Position numbers and translations under genes: made by a program | Part shown: one piece after another, positions 44,428 through 53,715 of the stretch | How positions within the stretch are numbered: the stretch's first letter is position 1 | Layout of the letters: every line of letters starts with the position of its first letter | Assembly (NCBI GenBank): GCA_900539605.1 | Contig: UQCS01000003.1 | Span: 1 to 64,000 of the forward strand | Direction of reading: 5' to 3' | From: an uncultured Azospirillum sp. | GTDB lineage: Bacteria; Pseudomonadota; Alphaproteobacteria; RF32; CAG-239 | Length of the DNA: 64,000 nucleotides | The notes under the pieces: model-generated | Told to the model about the DNA's origin: nothing | The model's database searches: none | The model's input: only the letters and a program-made list of their open reading frames with translations

Positions 44428-46815
44428 CTACTGCTCACCGAGAAGCATACTTTTCAACCCGCGGATCTTTTGTTTGCACTGCTTGCGTTTTTCTTTATAT
44501 TTTTTACGAGTCTTGCCCAAAGTAAGCGCCGACAAAAGCTTATAACGCAGGCAACGTCTTTTCAGCGAACCGAGGATGCCGCTCTTGACCAACAGCCTTC
44601 CGGTTTCGTTCAAACGTTCTTGCAACCGCCATTGTTCGGCTTTTTGCGCATTCATTTGACGAATCAACATCGCAATAATCGCGTTTTCACCGTTGCCGAC
44701 ATCGCTTTTCGGCTGCTTGAGTGCGTTCTGCATCCATATCGTTGAGCGTTCGGTTTCCGCGTGCAGCTTCTGATTGACAGTTGTATAATCTACCGGTTCA
44801 AACAACTCGGGACGTTGATTGACGTTCTCACCGCGACCAAGCAATCGATTCTCCAACCCCAGCATCCCCAACAGGCTTTCAAACCGGCTGGCGCCCCGTT
44901 CCGGGTTGACAATACAGACAAAAGGTTTGTTGAAAATAATCGCAAAGCAAACCCCATGGAAAGAATCGGTCACCAAATAACGGCAGTTTTTAATATTATA
45001 CAGCCAGTCTTCGGGAGACATGGTGACATTACCGTCTTTTTGAGCATTTCCCATATCAATAATCTCGGAAGCGCCGAACTTTTGTTCCACCGCCTTGACA
45101 ATTTCAACAGTTTCGGGATGACGATCCAAAACATAAGAGAGGCCGAAACCTTCTCCGCGTTTGAGAGAGTTTTTGATCAGTTCGTCCCAACGTCCGGCAT
45201 CAAACCAAAACACCGGATCCAAAATTTGTTCTGCTTTTTTGTAACCCAATTCTTCACGGCAAACGTCTATCCCCGATTTTTCCCGAACCGACACCGCATC
45301 AAAACACGACAGATAGTATTTCAGTAACGGTTTGTCCCCGCTCACCGCATCTAGCTTGTCCAGACCAAAACTGGCGCTGCAGGCAATTTTCTTTTTCTCC
45401 GGATCTGCAAACGGAAGATAATAATAAAAATTGCTGGTTCGGCTATACTTGGGACGAAAGACCTGGTCCGACCCCACGACAAAAGTATTGACAATATCAT
45501 TGAGCTTTGCCAATTCTCTTGGCGTATTGTAAGTTTGTGTAATATCCAAATAACGATCGGCAAATATTTGCGTATAACTGCCGCGATAGTTCGGACGGCA
45601 CCAGTCATGAACATAAGTTACCAAACGATTGCTGTATCCCCAGTCACGCAAACTTTGCTGCAAGGCATAAGCTGTCAGAACCGCCCCATAGTTTAACGAC
45701 CACCAAAAGTTCAAAATCGCAACGTCGAAATGTTCTTCCTGGCAATTTTTCAGATTGTCTTCCAACGTCATTTTATCAAGATTGTCAAAAAATTTCTTGC
45801 GGTTATGATGTACAATAGAAGAGCCGTCTATGGTCGCATTTCCGGCTACAGCATATTCCAAGCCGACTTTTTTCAGGAGACGAAAACCTTTTACACTTTG
45901 TTTCAAAGCCTTTTTCCCTTTTTCGCTGTTTACCAGTATCGCACTGGTTCCCTTTTTGTCATTATAAGCCGGATTACAATGGTCAATTTGCCAAAAGTCG
46001 CCAATTGTCAAATCACCTTGCCGCGGCAATTTGTTAAATTGACAATGACCGCAGCTATTGCGCAAACAAAGGTTCGACAAAAAGGCTTTCATATAAGGGT
46101 TAGTCTTGGCCTCAAAATGCTCACATGTTTCAGTTGTCGTAACAGTCACAGTCGAATTGTAGCCCCAACCGTTTCTTTTGTTGCGGAAATTCACATCTGT
46201 AACCTGACCGCCAAGGTCAAGCTCTTTCAGATATTTTTGAAATACTTTCGGCGAAGGAACACCGTGACAGATAATATCCACACATAACAAATTATCATAA
46301 TCCTTACGCAGATATCCCCTCAAACCGGCAACCTGACAAGGTGTACCGCTAAACAACACCAAACGTCCTTCAATTAACAGCCGTTTTATTCTGGAAAAGC
46401 AATCTCCGGTATTGCTCTGCACATATTTTGAACGACGCAATTTTTCCAAGCCTTCTTCATTTTCGATCAGAATATGCTCAACCGCCATCTGTTCATTATA
46501 AGCAGCGCCGCAGACGACACCGCCCTGCTTCAGTATATCTTGCGCCAGCAAGGTAAATACACCGCCGGAAGAACTTTTGCAGCGGATATCGTTATCGGCC
46601 ATCGCCGCATAACACTCCGGTTTTTCCGCCCGGTCATAACGAGGATTAACCGCCGGGCAGCTCTGTTCGCATAAACCGCATTTAATACAAATATCAGAAT
46701 TAACCGCCGGATACAAAAAACCTTCGTTGTTGGCTTTCATTGAAATGGCATGATGCGGGCATGCATTAAAGCAAGCGCCGCAACCGGTACATTCTACCTG
46801 CTCTATTTTAAGCAT
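44428..46815 (-). CDS. FrhB-like iron-sulfur protein fused to polysaccharide pyruvyl transferase
   Basis: A 795-residue two-module protein. The N-terminus has two 4Fe-4S motifs (C9, C12, C15, C19 and C43, C46, C49, C53), followed by an F420-hydrogenase beta-subunit-like (FrhB_FdhB) domain with SGGVFTLLAQ, FSGTPCQVAGLRGYL, CVDIICHGVPSP and TIGDFWQ. From about residue 362 a polysaccharide pyruvyl transferase domain begins (DVAILNFWWSLNYGAVLTAYALQ, VVGSDQVFRP, VTDSFHGVCFAIIFNKPF). These functions are usually encoded by adjacent separate genes. It ends in a basic tail with the core RYKLLSALTLGKTRK, matching tails of two enzymes in the 2-5 kb locus. It is the last gene of a five-gene operon, and overlaps the preceding GT2 gene by 8 bases. 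Confidence 0.88.
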   Translation of the reverse strand: MLKIEQVECTGCGACFNACPHHAISMKANNEGFLYPAVNSDICIKCGLCEQSCPAVNPRYDRAEKPECYAAMADNDIRCKSSSGGVFTLLAQDILKQGGVVCGAAYNEQMAVEHILIENEEGLEKLRRSKYVQSNTGDCFSRIKRLLIEGRLVLFSGTPCQVAGLRGYLRKDYDNLLCVDIICHGVPSPKVFQKYLKELDLGGQVTDVNFRNKRNGWGYNSTVTVTTTETCEHFEAKTNPYMKAFLSNLCLRNSCGHCQFNKLPRQGDLTIGDFWQIDHCNPAYNDKKGTSAILVNSEKGKKALKQSVKGFRLLKKVGLEYAVAGNATIDGSSIVHHNRKKFFDNLDKMTLEDNLKNCQEEHFDVAILNFWWSLNYGAVLTAYALQQSLRDWGYSNRLVTYVHDWCRPNYRGSYTQIFADRYLDITQTYNTPRELAKLNDIVNTFVVGSDQVFRPKYSRTSNFYYYLPFADPEKKKIACSASFGLDKLDAVSGDKPLLKYYLSCFDAVSVREKSGIDVCREELGYKKAEQILDPVFWFDAGRWDELIKNSLKRGEGFGLSYVLDRHPETVEIVKAVEQKFGASEIIDMGNAQKDGNVTMSPEDWLYNIKNCRYLVTDSFHGVCFAIIFNKPFVCIVNPERGASRFESLLGMLGLENRLLGRGENVNQRPELFEPVDYTTVNQKLHAETERSTIWMQNALKQPKSDVGNGENAIIAMLIRQMNAQKAEQWRLQERLNETGRLLVKSGILGSLKRRCLRYKLLSALTLGKTRKKYKEKRKQCKQKIRGLKSMLLGEQ

Positions 46816-47701
46816 TCTTCTTCCTCTTTTTTATTTTGATTTTTATTCCGAGTATATTAAAACATTTGTGCCGGTCCGCTTTGCTCTCAACGACATTTTG
46901 TTCAGGTTTTGAACGATATGAACGCAGACGCACCAGATAATTAAGCAGATTATCTATGTTGCGTTGAAAAAGCTCATCATATTTCTTATCGGTAAGATCA
47001 TTCATCTCATAGCGTCTCAGCATATTTCGTACAATCTGATGCTCTCTGGACAGCCTTGACCAAATTGAATTTCCGTGATGGCGGTAAACTGACAGGTTCC
47101 GATTGACAAACCCCGCCTGATTGCCGTCCAAAATCAAAATATGCAACAAATAATCAACGCCCGGCCCCTTTCTGAAAACCGGGCTGACTTTTTTCAGGAT
47201 ATCGGTCTGATAAAGGCAGCAGGATAAGTTTTGAATTTGGTTGTCGGTTACAAAATCTTCAATACCGATCCGGCAGTCCTTATTATACAAGTAGTCACGT
47301 TCTTTCAGCTTGCCGTCCTGCAAAACCTGAAAACGGTGGAACCACATTACCGCATCGCCGTTCTTCTGTGTTTCCTGATACATAATTTCCAGTTTGCCCG
47401 GCAGCCAATAGTCATCACCTTCCAAAATTGCCGTATATGCACCGTTGCAGCGATTAAACAAATCGGCATAATTTTCGTTAACACCCACATTATGAGGACG
47501 TTCCACCAGCTGAATTAAGTCCGGATATTTTTCCTGATAGCTTTTCACAATTTCTACTGTGTGATCAGAAGAACAATCGTCTCCGATAATGATTTCTCTG
47601 ATCAGACTGTGATTTTGCGCCAACACGCTCTCCAACGCCTGAGCAATAAACGCTTCATGATTATAAGTTACGATAATAACGCTTATATCCCGGTTTTCCA
47701 T
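46808..47701 (-). CDS. Family 2 glycosyltransferase
   Basis: A 297-residue GT2 enzyme: VIIVTYNHEAFIAQALESVLAQ, IGDDCSSDHT, and LEGDDYWLPGKLEIM (the DxD region). A Tyr/His-rich 200s region follows. The C-terminus contains the tag FNILGIKIKIKKRKK, a short sheet-like basic motif known from glycan proteins and also present in other forms in two neighbours. It overlaps the FrhB-like/pyruvyl-transferase gene downstream by 8 bases and lies 15 bases after the next GT2 gene. Confidence 0.86.
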   Translation of the reverse strand: MENRDISVIIVTYNHEAFIAQALESVLAQNHSLIREIIIGDDCSSDHTVEIVKSYQEKYPDLIQLVERPHNVGVNENYADLFNRCNGAYTAILEGDDYWLPGKLEIMYQETQKNGDAVMWFHRFQVLQDGKLKERDYLYNKDCRIGIEDFVTDNQIQNLSCCLYQTDILKKVSPVFRKGPGVDYLLHILILDGNQAGFVNRNLSVYRHHGNSIWSRLSREHQIVRNMLRRYEMNDLTDKKYDELFQRNIDNLLNYLVRLRSYRSKPEQNVVESKADRHKCFNILGIKIKIKKRKKNA

Positions 47702-47716
47702 AAAATATCCTTTATT

Positions 47717-48676
47717 TCAGTTATTGTTTTCGTCTTTGGCGGCACTGCCGTTCCATAAATCTTTTCCCAAAAAGGAAAATTGCTTTTTTCTTAATGAAAA
47801 ATGGAACATATGTTTTTTGGCAACTTTTATTTTTTCCAGCCGTCCGAGAATTTTTTCAAGTTTGGCAGCCGTTTCCGGATCTTCACGCACCTCGGCTGTC
47901 ACCATATGGGTAAGAATAAAATTGATTACCAAATCTTTTTCGATCTGTCTGAATTTATTTTCATTCATAAAATTCATCATCTCACCGACGATATAAACAC
48001 AATCATTGCGGCGTTTCTGTTTTTTCAACATCGAACGAGTGGTCGAATTGCTGTTTTTGATATAATTGTAAAAACATCCCGAAACGGTTGCCAGTTTGTT
48101 GGCATAATAAACAGCCTTCAGATTAAAGAGATTGTCTTCCCAAATATAATTCTCGGGAAAAAACAGCTCATTTTTGCGTAAAAAAGCGGTGCGGAACAAT
48201 TTGTCACAGGCACCTCCGTGCGGAAGCAGCGCAAACTTGTTAAAAAAAGAACTGCACTCTTTGGGGACATTGCGGGTTTTGGAAACACGTCCGTCCAAAT
48301 AAACCAGTTTTGTCTCCGCCATCGTAATATCGGCCCGGCTTGATACCGATTTTTTGAAAAGAGTCTTATAATACTTTTCATCAATAAAATCATCGGCATC
48401 GACAAAAGCGATAAATTCTCCGCCAGCTTCCCGAATCCCCAAATTGCGGACATAACTTTGTCCGTGATTTTCCGGCAGGTTGATCACTCGCAGTCGCGGA
48501 TCGTCAATAGCCGCCGCAATCTTTGCCGTCTCGTCGGAAGAACAGTCGTTTATAACAATGACTTCCAGTTTTTGGTAAGATTGATTCAAGACAGAATCCA
48601 AACATTTATTTAAGTACGGCGCCGCATTATAAGCCGGGATTATGACCGTTATGACGTTCTTGGCTAGTTCTTCCAT
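47717..48676 (-). CDS. Family 2 glycosyltransferase
   Basis: A 319-residue GT2 enzyme with VIIPAYNAAPYLNKCLDSVLNQ, INDCSSDET, HGQSYVRNLGIREAGGEF and FVDADDFIDEKY. Its C-terminal ~50 residues are basic but do not carry the shared LLSKLTFG-type core. It lies third in the five-gene minus-strand operon, 14-15 bases from its neighbours on both sides. The sugar donor is unknown. Confidence 0.86.
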   Translation of the reverse strand: MEELAKNVITVIIPAYNAAPYLNKCLDSVLNQSYQKLEVIVINDCSSDETAKIAAAIDDPRLRVINLPENHGQSYVRNLGIREAGGEFIAFVDADDFIDEKYYKTLFKKSVSSRADITMAETKLVYLDGRVSKTRNVPKECSSFFNKFALLPHGGACDKLFRTAFLRKNELFFPENYIWEDNLFNLKAVYYANKLATVSGCFYNYIKNSNSTTRSMLKKQKRRNDCVYIVGEMMNFMNENKFRQIEKDLVINFILTHMVTAEVREDPETAAKLEKILGRLEKIKVAKKHMFHFSLRKKQFSFLGKDLWNGSAAKDENNN

Positions 48677-48690
48677 TTATTTTCATTTCC

Positions 48691-49899
48691 TTAGTGTTTT
48701 TTACTTGTTTTCTCATCAATCAGCTTCAACAATTCTTTGAGATTATTCAACGACAATCGGCGGATGTCCTCCGCCTTCTTCATTACTTTTTCTTGCATAC
48801 GGCAATAAGCGGCACTGTCCATTGCCGCCGCTTTTTCCATGGCTGCCCCTAAATCGCCATTACGGTCATAAACCAAACTGTTATCCGAATTAAAATCATA
48901 AGCCTTAGCAAACTCGGAATGAATAATGCAGGGTTTGGCAAAAGCATAAATCAACTGAAAACTGCCGCTGGTACCGATCGTCATATAACGTTCGTGCTGG
49001 GGATTTTCGGGATCAAACAGGCACAAAAAGAAATCAGCTTTTTCCATTTCCTTAAACATATCCGGATAAGAAAGCCGTCCGCAAAGTTCCATATACGGTG
49101 CAATTTCTTCATCAATATTGTCCAGTTTCCCGGATCCGACCAGCACCACTTTAAAATCCTGCCGTATTTTTTTGAGATTTTTAACCGCATCAATCAACAG
49201 GGAGTGATTCTTACGCCAGGGGCTGATATTTCCGACTACAACAAATCTTGTAATACCTTCGTTTTTGGGCGTAATTTCAATATCGCCGAAATATTGCGAA
49301 TTAACCATCGTATACTTTTTTGAATATTGGTTGTGCAAGTCGGCCAGCGCAATCAGATTTTCGTTCATTCCGCCCTGTTCCAGATGATGCTGAACAAATA
49401 ATATCCGCTCACGGTCAAAGGCCACATGTTTCAGATAATCGGCAACCGGCACCATTTTCGGCGTATCGCGATGTACGCCGGGGAAATAAATCAACGACGA
49501 GTTAAATAAAATATACTTGTAATTTTTGACCACCGAATGGGTTTCCATCAGCAGTTCAAACGGCACTTCACCAAAAGAATATACCCTTATCTTGTTGAGC
49601 GCATTGGTCAGAAAATCGAGCTGCGACGCATTGCAGACAAAAATGTCCACATTATACCCCAACTCTGTAAGATATTTGGCATATCCCGGAATAACCTCAT
49701 AATGGCAGTCGTTTGGTTCCACAATCAGAACACTGTTTGACCGCACCGATTTGAAAAGACGCATAAAGTCGGCAATTTTCTTTTTATGCCGATTATAACG
49801 CACCTGAATTTTAACCCCGGCGATTGTAATGATCTTATGTGTTTTGCGCGGCGAGTTCTTGATTGAAAAAATTTGTTCTAAAATATTTGACTTTCCCAT
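48691..49899 (-). CDS. Glycosyltransferase, GT-B, paralogue 1
   Basis: A protein of about 402 residues with the C-terminal donor-binding features of GT-B enzymes: VVVGNISPWRKNHSLLIDAVKNLK, FKVVLVGSGK, EKADFFLCLFDPENPQHERYMTIGTSGSFQLIYAF. The N-terminus carries ITIAGVKIQVRYNRH, a variant of the IxGxKIK tag. It is a close paralogue of the next gene upstream (same motifs throughout). The ATG at 49899 is preceded by GGAGG at ten bases. Longer starts at 49926 or 49950 overlap the upstream gene more and lack better sites. Confidence 0.8.
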   Translation of the reverse strand: MGKSNILEQIFSIKNSPRKTHKIITIAGVKIQVRYNRHKKKIADFMRLFKSVRSNSVLIVEPNDCHYEVIPGYAKYLTELGYNVDIFVCNASQLDFLTNALNKIRVYSFGEVPFELLMETHSVVKNYKYILFNSSLIYFPGVHRDTPKMVPVADYLKHVAFDRERILFVQHHLEQGGMNENLIALADLHNQYSKKYTMVNSQYFGDIEITPKNEGITRFVVVGNISPWRKNHSLLIDAVKNLKKIRQDFKVVLVGSGKLDNIDEEIAPYMELCGRLSYPDMFKEMEKADFFLCLFDPENPQHERYMTIGTSGSFQLIYAFAKPCIIHSEFAKAYDFNSDNSLVYDRNGDLGAAMEKAAAMDSAAYCRMQEKVMKKAEDIRRLSLNNLKELLKLIDEKTSKKH

Positions 49900-49933
49900 T
49901 TCCTGTTTTCCTCCAAACAACTGCATACCCCGG

Positions 49934-51118
49934 TTATCGGACAGAGTCAATTGTTTCCAGCAACAGTCTCAGATTTCTCAAAGACCGTTCCCGGATACTT
50001 TTGGCTTTGTTTTTCAATTCGGACTGTAACCGCGCGTACACCGTCCCGTCCATTTCAATGGCCTGCTGCATCAGAGGCACCAGGTCCGCATTGTTTTCAT
50101 ATACCAGACTGTTAGTATGATTAAATTCGTAAGCCGCTGCAAATTTAGACTGAATAAGACAGAGCGTGGCAAAACCGTAAATCAGTTGAAAACTGCCGCT
50201 GGTACCCATCGAAACATAACGGTCGTGATCCGGATTTTCCGGGTCCAGCAAACACAGAAAAAAATCTGCTTCTTCCATGGCAGCAAACATTTCCCGATAT
50301 GGCAAACGCCCTCTGATATCAAAATATGCCGCCACGTCCTCGTCAATTTGCAACTTTTGTCCGGCACCGACGACAATCACTTTAAATCTGTCGGTCAGCT
50401 TTGCCAAACGGCGCACTGACGCAATTAACAGATCATAATTTTTACGCCACGACGAAATTCCGCCCACGACGATAAATTTGGTGATATCTTTGCTTTTGGG
50501 CGTTATCCTGACTTTTCCGAAATAATGGGGATTAACGATATAAAAACGGGACGAATACGGATTGTGCAAATCAACCAACGCGATCTGGTTACGGTTGATA
50601 CCCTGTCTTTCCATATGATGCTGTATAAAAATCATTTTTGACATATCGGCAGCAATGTTTTTGTAATAGTCGGTTACAAACGGCATTTCCGGCGCATTCG
50701 CCACACCGCCACCAACATATTTAATTGCCGAATTAAACACGATATAGCGGTATTTACAAATGGCGGCCGCACTCAGCAGCCGTTCAATATCTTTCTCGCC
50801 CAAATTGTAAACTCTGACGCTTCTCAGTGCGTCGCTCAAAAAATCCAGCCGTTCGTCACCGCAAACGGCAATATCGACATTATAGCCCAACTCGGTAAAA
50901 TATTTGGCAAAACCGGGAATAACTTCATAATGACAATTGTTGGTTTCAACAATCAGCACACAGTTTTTACGTATATCAGCAATCAGTTGGTTACACGCTT
51001 TGCGGTTACCGTCGCAGCGGATTTTCAATTTTACGCCGAAAATCTTCACCACTTTATGCGTCTTGACGGGAGTGGTTTCTACAGAAAATATTTTCTGCTT
51101 TAAGTCAAATATTAACAT
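49934..51118 (-). CDS. Glycosyltransferase, GT-B, paralogue 2
   Basis: A 394-residue paralogue of the neighbouring gene: VVGGISSWRKNYDLLIASVRRL, FKVIVVGAGQK, EEADFFLCLLDPENPDHDRYVSMGTSGSFQLIYGF, and YYKNIAADMSKMIFIQHHMERQG earlier. The N-terminus has the tag VKIFGVKLKIRCDGN. It is the first gene of the five-gene operon. The two paralogues probably use related donors or acceptors. About 210 bases upstream to the era stop (51330) hold no gene, and no convincing promoter was found there. Confidence 0.82.
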   Translation of the reverse strand: MLIFDLKQKIFSVETTPVKTHKVVKIFGVKLKIRCDGNRKACNQLIADIRKNCVLIVETNNCHYEVIPGFAKYFTELGYNVDIAVCGDERLDFLSDALRSVRVYNLGEKDIERLLSAAAICKYRYIVFNSAIKYVGGGVANAPEMPFVTDYYKNIAADMSKMIFIQHHMERQGINRNQIALVDLHNPYSSRFYIVNPHYFGKVRITPKSKDITKFIVVGGISSWRKNYDLLIASVRRLAKLTDRFKVIVVGAGQKLQIDEDVAAYFDIRGRLPYREMFAAMEEADFFLCLLDPENPDHDRYVSMGTSGSFQLIYGFATLCLIQSKFAAAYEFNHTNSLVYENNADLVPLMQQAIEMDGTVYARLQSELKNKAKSIRERSLRNLRLLLETIDSVR

Positions 51119-51329
51119 AATGTCAACTCACCGGATTGCCAGGTTAAACGTAACAGAAAAGGTTCTCTTTGTTGCTACACCAAATTTGCTTAAAATTCAA
51201 GCGATTTATACAGGTTATACCGTTCCCCAAAAAACGAAATACGGTTACGACTGTATTCATGAGCACCCAGATACAAATAGCGGGTTACAAAACTCAAGAA
51301 TGCCGCACCTTACGCTATTTTCCCGTCTC

Positions 51330-52241
51330 TCAAACGTTATAAATCAATCCCCAGTCCTGATAACGGGCCGGATCTTCGCTCCAGTTTTCGCGCACTTTGA
51401 TAAACAAAAAGAGATGAATTCGTTCTTCAAGCAGTTCTTCCAACTCCAACCGGGCCGTTTGTCCGATCTTTTTGATCATTTCGCCACCGCGACCGACAAT
51501 AATTTTCTTTTGCCCTTCGCGTTCAACAAAAATCGTCATTTCGGCGCGGATCGAATTGTCAGAACGCCGTTCCCACAGTTCAGGTTCGACAGTGAGCGAA
51601 TAAGGAAGTTCTTCCTGTAGATACAAAAAGAGTTTTTCCCGCACAATTTCCGCCGCCAGCAGACGAAGCGGCAAATCCGACATATGCTCTTCGGGATAGT
51701 ACCAGGGCGATTCCGGCAGATGGTCGGCCAGATAACGATAGAAGTCATCGATATGTTCGCCTGTGGCCGCCGAAACCATAAACGTTTCGCTGAAATTGCC
51801 ATAAGCATTCAACTCGGCAGCCAACGGCAACAACTTTTCTTTGGCAATCAGATCAATCTTATTCAGCAGCAAAACCGCGGTACGGTTTTGTTGATTCAGC
51901 TCGTCTATAATCGCGCGGGTCTCGTTATCAAAACCGCGTTTGGCATCTACGACCAACACGAGGATATCTCCGTCTGCGGCACCACTCCAGGCTGACGCAA
52001 CCATTGAGCGGTCAAAACGGCGTTTCGGCTTGAAGATCCCCGGCGTATCAAGGAAAATAATCTGCGTATTGTCATAAATGCCGATTCCCTTGACCAAAGT
52101 CCGGGTGGTTTGTGCCTTAGGAGACACAATTGACACTTTCGAACCGACAAAATTGTTGGTAACGGTCGATTTTCCGGCATTCGGTGCCCCGATCAGACTG
52201 ACAAATCCGCAACGGCTCGGCCGATCGTTATTTGTTTCCAT
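51330..52241 (-). CDS. era: GTPase Era
   Basis: A Ras-like GTPase that helps mature 16S rRNA and assemble the 30S subunit. The G1 loop GAPNAGKST is at 18-26, with DTPGIFKP, NKIDLI and the KH domain (ERRSDNSIRAEMTIFVEREGQKKIIVGRGGEMIKKIG) at the end. The ATG at 52241 gives 303 residues. A longer upstream frame lies inside rnc and is not credible. It overlaps rnc by 14 bases and is the last gene of the rpoZ-to-era operon. Confidence 0.96.
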   Translation of the reverse strand: METNNDRPSRCGFVSLIGAPNAGKSTVTNNFVGSKVSIVSPKAQTTRTLVKGIGIYDNTQIIFLDTPGIFKPKRRFDRSMVASAWSGAADGDILVLVVDAKRGFDNETRAIIDELNQQNRTAVLLLNKIDLIAKEKLLPLAAELNAYGNFSETFMVSAATGEHIDDFYRYLADHLPESPWYYPEEHMSDLPLRLLAAEIVREKLFLYLQEELPYSLTVEPELWERRSDNSIRAEMTIFVEREGQKKIIVGRGGEMIKKIGQTARLELEELLEERIHLFLFIKVRENWSEDPARYQDWGLIYNV

Positions 52242-52893
52242 GTTCCACTCCCAGCAATGCCAGCATCTTCTCTGCCGCGTTTTGTTCCGCCATTTTTTTG
52301 TTCCGACCGCTGCCTGATTGCGGTTCAATGCCGTCTATTTCAACCTGCATATGAAAAACCGGATTATGTTCAACCCCTTCGCGGCCGACTTCCACATATC
52401 GCGGTGCAGACAGCCCTTTTTCATGAGCCGCTTCCTGAAGTTGCGTCTTGGCATCTTTGGGCGGTCGGGTATGCGTATCCACCAACGATCGCCAGTGCTG
52501 CTGCACAAAATGAATTGCCGTTTCACAACCGCCGTCCAGATACAGGGCACCGATCACGGCCTCACAAACGTCACACAACACGTTGTCATTGTGGCGTACG
52601 TCAATGCTTTCCGCCATAATATAACGATCCAGCCCCAGCTTAAGCGCCATTTCGGCTACGGTTTCTTTGCAAACCAGTGCCATAAAACGCTGCGAAAGGT
52701 TTCCTTCCGGCTCGTCCGGAAAAACCTTATAAACCATCTCCGCAACCGAAACGCCAAGCACGCGGTCTCCCAAAAACTCCAAACGTTCGTAATTTTCTGA
52801 CAATTTTCCGGTTTTGCTGGTATGTGTCAATGCCTGATGCAGCAAATGCGGATTTTTGAAATTGTAGTGCAGACTTGCTTCCAACTCTCTCAT
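52228..52893 (-). CDS. rnc: Ribonuclease III
   Basis: Cleaves double-stranded RNA, including rRNA precursors. The signature NYERLEFLGDRVLGVSVAE (about 32-50) holds the catalytic acidic residues, and CDVCEAVIGALYLDGG supplies the second set. A double-stranded-RNA-binding domain ends the protein (KTQLQEAAHEKGLSAPRYVEV, GSGRNKKMAEQNAAEKML). The ATG at 52893 is preferred to a GTG at 52917 because GGAG lies 7 bases before it, giving 221 residues. Confidence 0.95.
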   Translation of the reverse strand: MRELEASLHYNFKNPHLLHQALTHTSKTGKLSENYERLEFLGDRVLGVSVAEMVYKVFPDEPEGNLSQRFMALVCKETVAEMALKLGLDRYIMAESIDVRHNDNVLCDVCEAVIGALYLDGGCETAIHFVQQHWRSLVDTHTRPPKDAKTQLQEAAHEKGLSAPRYVEVGREGVEHNPVFHMQVEIDGIEPQSGSGRNKKMAEQNAAEKMLALLGVEHGNK

Positions 52894-52920
52894 TTTTTTC
52901 TCCGGCCGTTTGGGCACAAA

Positions 52921-53652
52921 TTAATTGATTTTGCTAAACAGGCGACGCCATCTGATCTTTTTGGCCCAGGTCCAGGGCTTATACCAGGCGCCTTCGTTAG
53001 GATCATAAGAAAAGAAAAGAAAGCGTGCTTTGCCGACCAGATTTTCCACCGGAACAAAACCGACGTTTACCCGGCTGTCATCCGAACGGTCACGGTTATC
53101 GCCCATCACAAAGAAATTACCGTCCGGTACCGTCACTTCGGGAAAATTGTCTTCGCGCTCGCTGTCAGAAATCTCTAAAATAGTATGTTTTACGCCGTTG
53201 GGCAGCGTTTCTTCATATTGATGATATCGTTCGGCATGCCCGAAAGGATTGCGCAAAACAAAATTTTCGCCTTCCACCCGTTCCAGCATTTTACCGTTTA
53301 CATACAACCGGCCATCCTCCAGTTTGATTTTATCTCCCGGCAAGCCGATAATTCTTTTAATAAAATCGGTACGGTTGTCTTTCGGAAACTTAAACACCAC
53401 TACATCTCCCTGCCGCGGTTCTTCACTCCAAATCCGCCCTTCAAACAACGGCAGACTGAAAGGAAAGGAATGTTTGGAATAACCGTAGGTGTATTTGGAA
53501 ACAAACAAAAAATCGCCCACATACAAATTGGGATACATAGACCCCGACGGTATTTTGAACGGCTCAAACAAAAAACTGCGGATTAAAATAGCAATAACAA
53601 TTGCATAAATAATCGTCTTAATCGTTTCCGACATATTTTCTTCTTTTTCCAT
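52921..53652 (-). CDS. lepB: Signal peptidase I
   Basis: Cleaves Sec/Tat signal peptides at the outer face of the inner membrane. A single N-terminal anchor (about 10-30) is followed by the nucleophile S38 in PSGSMYP, the general base K99 in FIKRIIGLPGDK, and the MGDNRDRSDDSR box. The ATG at 53652 (AGAGGAATT before it) gives 243 residues. An in-frame longer start at 53712 lacks a comparable site. It lies between acpS and rnc. Confidence 0.95.
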   Translation of the reverse strand: MEKEENMSETIKTIIYAIVIAILIRSFLFEPFKIPSGSMYPNLYVGDFLFVSKYTYGYSKHSFPFSLPLFEGRIWSEEPRQGDVVVFKFPKDNRTDFIKRIIGLPGDKIKLEDGRLYVNGKMLERVEGENFVLRNPFGHAERYHQYEETLPNGVKHTILEISDSEREDNFPEVTVPDGNFFVMGDNRDRSDDSRVNVGFVPVENLVGKARFLFFSYDPNEGAWYKPWTWAKKIRWRRLFSKIN

Positions 53653-53715
53653 AATTCCTCTTTCTCCTGCGTTTTTTGACATACTAATCTTTATTTTTAT
53701 TTTATCAACCAAAAG

